The position numbers and the translations under genes were made by a program. This document shows positions 13,836 through 15,455 of a DNA stretch of 15,455 nt, piece by piece. The notes beneath the pieces were generated by a model. The model had not been told where the DNA came from, ran no database searches, and saw nothing but the letters and a program-made list of their open reading frames with translations. Position 1 is the stretch's first letter; the number at the start of each line of letters is the position of its first letter. This DNA comes from Bacillota bacterium (GTDB lineage: Bacteria; Bacillota; DTU025), in the NCBI GenBank assembly GCA_012842765.1, contig DUWJ01000024.1, positions 1 through 15,455 on the forward strand. The letters are read 5' to 3'.

Positions 13836-14916
13836 GTTGGACTTATTGGTTTCTTTGATGATCCGGACTATTCTGTTTGTTGGTTCAGTGTTTGGTGTGG
13901 GCTTCTTTGCGGCGTCTGAGAGCGCGTTTTTGAGCATGAATAGGTGGGCAATTGACAAGCTTGCGCAGGAAGGCGACGAGAACGCGTTGATTATGCGCAG
14001 GCTTACAGAGGACTCCGCCAAGACAGTATCAGCTGTGCTGGTCGGAACGAATGTCCTGTCAACACTCTCATCTGTCCTGGCGGTTTCCATTCTGTTGCTT
14101 GTAGGGAAATCAGGGACGAGGGCGATAGCTATTGCATCGATAGTGACAACTGCGATTATACTGATTTTCTCTGAGCTGACTCCGAAGACATATGCGGCAG
14201 CAAATCCCACAGCCACTGCCCTGAAGGTCGCTGTTCCGTTATCCTGGGCAATTACTCTGCTCGGCCCTGCGGCATCATTCCTTGCTTGGGTTCCCGCGCA
14301 GATCGCTGCCTTGTTTAGGCGAAAATCGAATGCTGGCAATGAGTCTCCTGATGAGATCATTCGAGCGGCTCTTGATGCTGCTGAGGACGACGGGTCAGTT
14401 GTTCCGACTGAGACCGAGGTGATCCATGGAGTTTTGGATTCCAAAAGGAAGTTCGTTCGCGACATCATGATTCCAATCGAGCGGACTGTCGCTTTGGATT
14501 ACGATTCCACTTTGGAGGATTTCATGGAGGCCTACCTGAAAGAACGCTACAGCCGCATGCCGATAATCGCTTCATTCTGCGGCAAAGTGCTTGGCATTGC
14601 ACATGTGAAGGATGTTATGAAGGAGATTGTAGCGGGCGGCGATCCTGCTGCAAAGAAGGTTCTGTCGGTGGCAAACACCGCCTGTTTGGTATCTGCCGAT
14701 GCTCCGGCACTCGATGCTTTCAACGAGATACGGAGCCGCAAGTCTCATCTGGCCGTAGTGGTCCAGCGCGGAATCGCTGTGGGCATTGTGACCATAGAGG
14801 ATTTCCTCGAAGAGATAGTGGGCGATATTCCGGAAGATGCATCCGGCCATGTCATGAAGTCGACATATGGCACAATGGCCCTGGCTGTGACAGTAGAAGG
14901 CGCCGAGAACGTCTAA
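13828..14916 (+). CDS. CNNM/CorC-type cation transporter, short form
   Basis: A 362-residue paralogue of the gene before it. The DUF21 domain (about 5-165) has FAASESAF (27-34) and FSELTPK (114-120). The CBS pair begins at RDIMIP (211-216), with YSRMPI (241-246) and GIVTIEDFLEEIVGDIPED (319-337). It stops some 25 residues later, so the CorC/HlyC domain seen in its partner is absent. The stop is clean and no frame continues the domain downstream, so this looks like a natural short form. DIMIP replaces the usual DIMTP. The ATG lies inside the end of the long-form gene (8-bp overlap), implying coupled synthesis. CNNM proteins act as dimers, so a long/short heterodimer is a reasonable inference. 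Confidence 0.92.
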   Translation: MGELDLLVSLMIRTILFVGSVFGVGFFAASESAFLSMNRWAIDKLAQEGDENALIMRRLTEDSAKTVSAVLVGTNVLSTLSSVLAVSILLLVGKSGTRAIAIASIVTTAIILIFSELTPKTYAAANPTATALKVAVPLSWAITLLGPAASFLAWVPAQIAALFRRKSNAGNESPDEIIRAALDAAEDDGSVVPTETEVIHGVLDSKRKFVRDIMIPIERTVALDYDSTLEDFMEAYLKERYSRMPIIASFCGKVLGIAHVKDVMKEIVAGGDPAAKKVLSVANTACLVSADAPALDAFNEIRSRKSHLAVVVQRGIAVGIVTIEDFLEEIVGDIPEDASGHVMKSTYGTMALAVTVEGAENV

Positions 14917-14958
14917 AGCTAGCCAGAACTATCGCACAAATCAGTTTTGGAGGCGTCC

Positions 14959-15405
14959 ATGCAAAGATGTAAGCGTGCTGTGAATACGGTGATCAAGACC
15001 TGGTGTCCCTTATCCCGAGATGACCGGACTTTCATTGCCAGACTGATTGTTGCTGAAGCCTTGTGTGGGCTATGCAAGGAACTAGGATGTGACACGGGGA
15101 TATGCGTGTTTTCGAAGAAAGAAGCCGAGCATTCGATAGCAAACGTTCCATCTGAACTGTCAGACATTGGGCCTATGTATGCGGCCTTCGTGCTGTTCTC
15201 CGAAGCCTTCTATTTCGGTGAGAACGGTCTTGCCGTACTTTTCCCAGCGCTCAGACGTCCCGAATGGCTGCGTTCTCGGTATATATTCTTTCGATCGCGG
15301 ATCCCTGAGAGAGCGCTTCTCGAAACTGATCGAATAGCTATGGAATACACATTGTATGCAAGCGGAGACAGGCTAAACGTTGAGGCGCCAGGGGGACTGA
15401 TATAG
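14959..15405 (+). CDS. Hypothetical 148-residue cysteine-rich protein
   Basis: I do not recognise this protein. The ATG at 14959 has GGAGG (14949-14953) 5 nt upstream. An in-frame TTG at 14947 overlaps that site and is unlikely. The gap to the short CNNM gene is 42 bp, with no promoter or terminator seen, so it is probably co-transcribed with the CNNM pair. Six cysteines fall in the first 49 residues: C4, C16, and a cluster C36-x2-C39-x4-C44-x4-C49 that could hold a metal or an Fe-S cluster. The second half is Arg-rich and aromatic (RRPEWLRSRYIFFRSR). There is no signal peptide or clear membrane segment, although 74-96 is moderately hydrophobic. Confidence 0.75.
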   Translation: MQRCKRAVNTVIKTWCPLSRDDRTFIARLIVAEALCGLCKELGCDTGICVFSKKEAEHSIANVPSELSDIGPMYAAFVLFSEAFYFGENGLAVLFPALRRPEWLRSRYIFFRSRIPERALLETDRIAMEYTLYASGDRLNVEAPGGLI

Positions 15406-15433
15406 ATGCGACTTTGCCTGGCGCCAACTGTTT
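15384..15433 (+). terminator. Terminator overlapping the stop codon
   Basis: GGCGCCAGG (15384-15392) pairs perfectly with CCTGGCGCC (15417-15425), and AACTGTTTT follows. The 24-nt loop contains the TAG stop codon (15403-15405) of the 148-residue gene, so the stem includes its last codons. It probably ends the CNNM operon. Confidence 0.6.
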
Positions 15434-15455
15434 TGGAAGAGACTTCAGCCAACGG

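Noticed and set aside
13803..14468. 221-codon minus-strand frame opposite the short CNNM gene.
   Set aside because: It is a shadow of the CNNM coding sequence: Ser/Ala-rich with no family motif.
14880..14946. Frameshift or truncation of the short CNNM gene, with the missing CorC/HlyC domain downstream.
   Set aside because: No frame after 14916 resembles that domain. The next gene starts 42 bp on with its own good ribosome binding site.

Overview
The window looks like a chromosomal segment of a Gram-positive-type bacterium, most likely Bacillota (Clostridia or Limnochordia-like). The signs are GAGGAGGTG-type ribosome binding sites, frequent TTG/GTG starts, sigma-A-like TTGACA/TATAAT promoters, a KtrB-type potassium channel subunit, and a LysM protein built of CPGG-bounded repeats as is common in clostridial genomes. 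The lineage is inferred from these traits only; no marker gene fixes it.

Layout. Positions 1-600 carry no credible gene. A minus-strand tRNA-Arg(TCT) follows (683-758) with a clean promoter and terminator. Next is a monocistronic plus-strand gene for an exported AbgB-like M20 amidohydrolase (1068-2750), convergent with a minus-strand maltodextrin operon read malE-malF-malG-amylase (8557 down to 2930). This operon encodes binding protein, two permeases and a cytoplasmic GH13 neopullulanase/cyclomaltodextrinase, but no MalK ATPase, so a shared ATPase encoded elsewhere is presumed. Divergent from malE is a triple-LysM protein with a regular cysteine pattern and no signal peptide (8937-9860).

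The right-hand third is about ions. A minus-strand pair, ktrB-like potassium channel gene and a histidine-phosphatase gene, overlaps by 4 bp (12271 down to 10284). Divergent from it, two CNNM/CorC-type cation transporter genes, one long and one short, overlap by 8 bp (12531-14916), followed by an unrecognised cysteine-rich 148-residue protein (14959-15405). A perfect inverted repeat covers the ktrB -35 box in the divergent promoter region.

Nothing here is an obvious defence system or a complete mobile element. The best leads are the ktrB-phosphatase coupling, the long/short CNNM pair with the small Cys-rich protein, the paired-cysteine LysM protein, the exported M20 enzyme with an extra C-terminal domain, and a possible group II intron domain V relic at 10093-10119.
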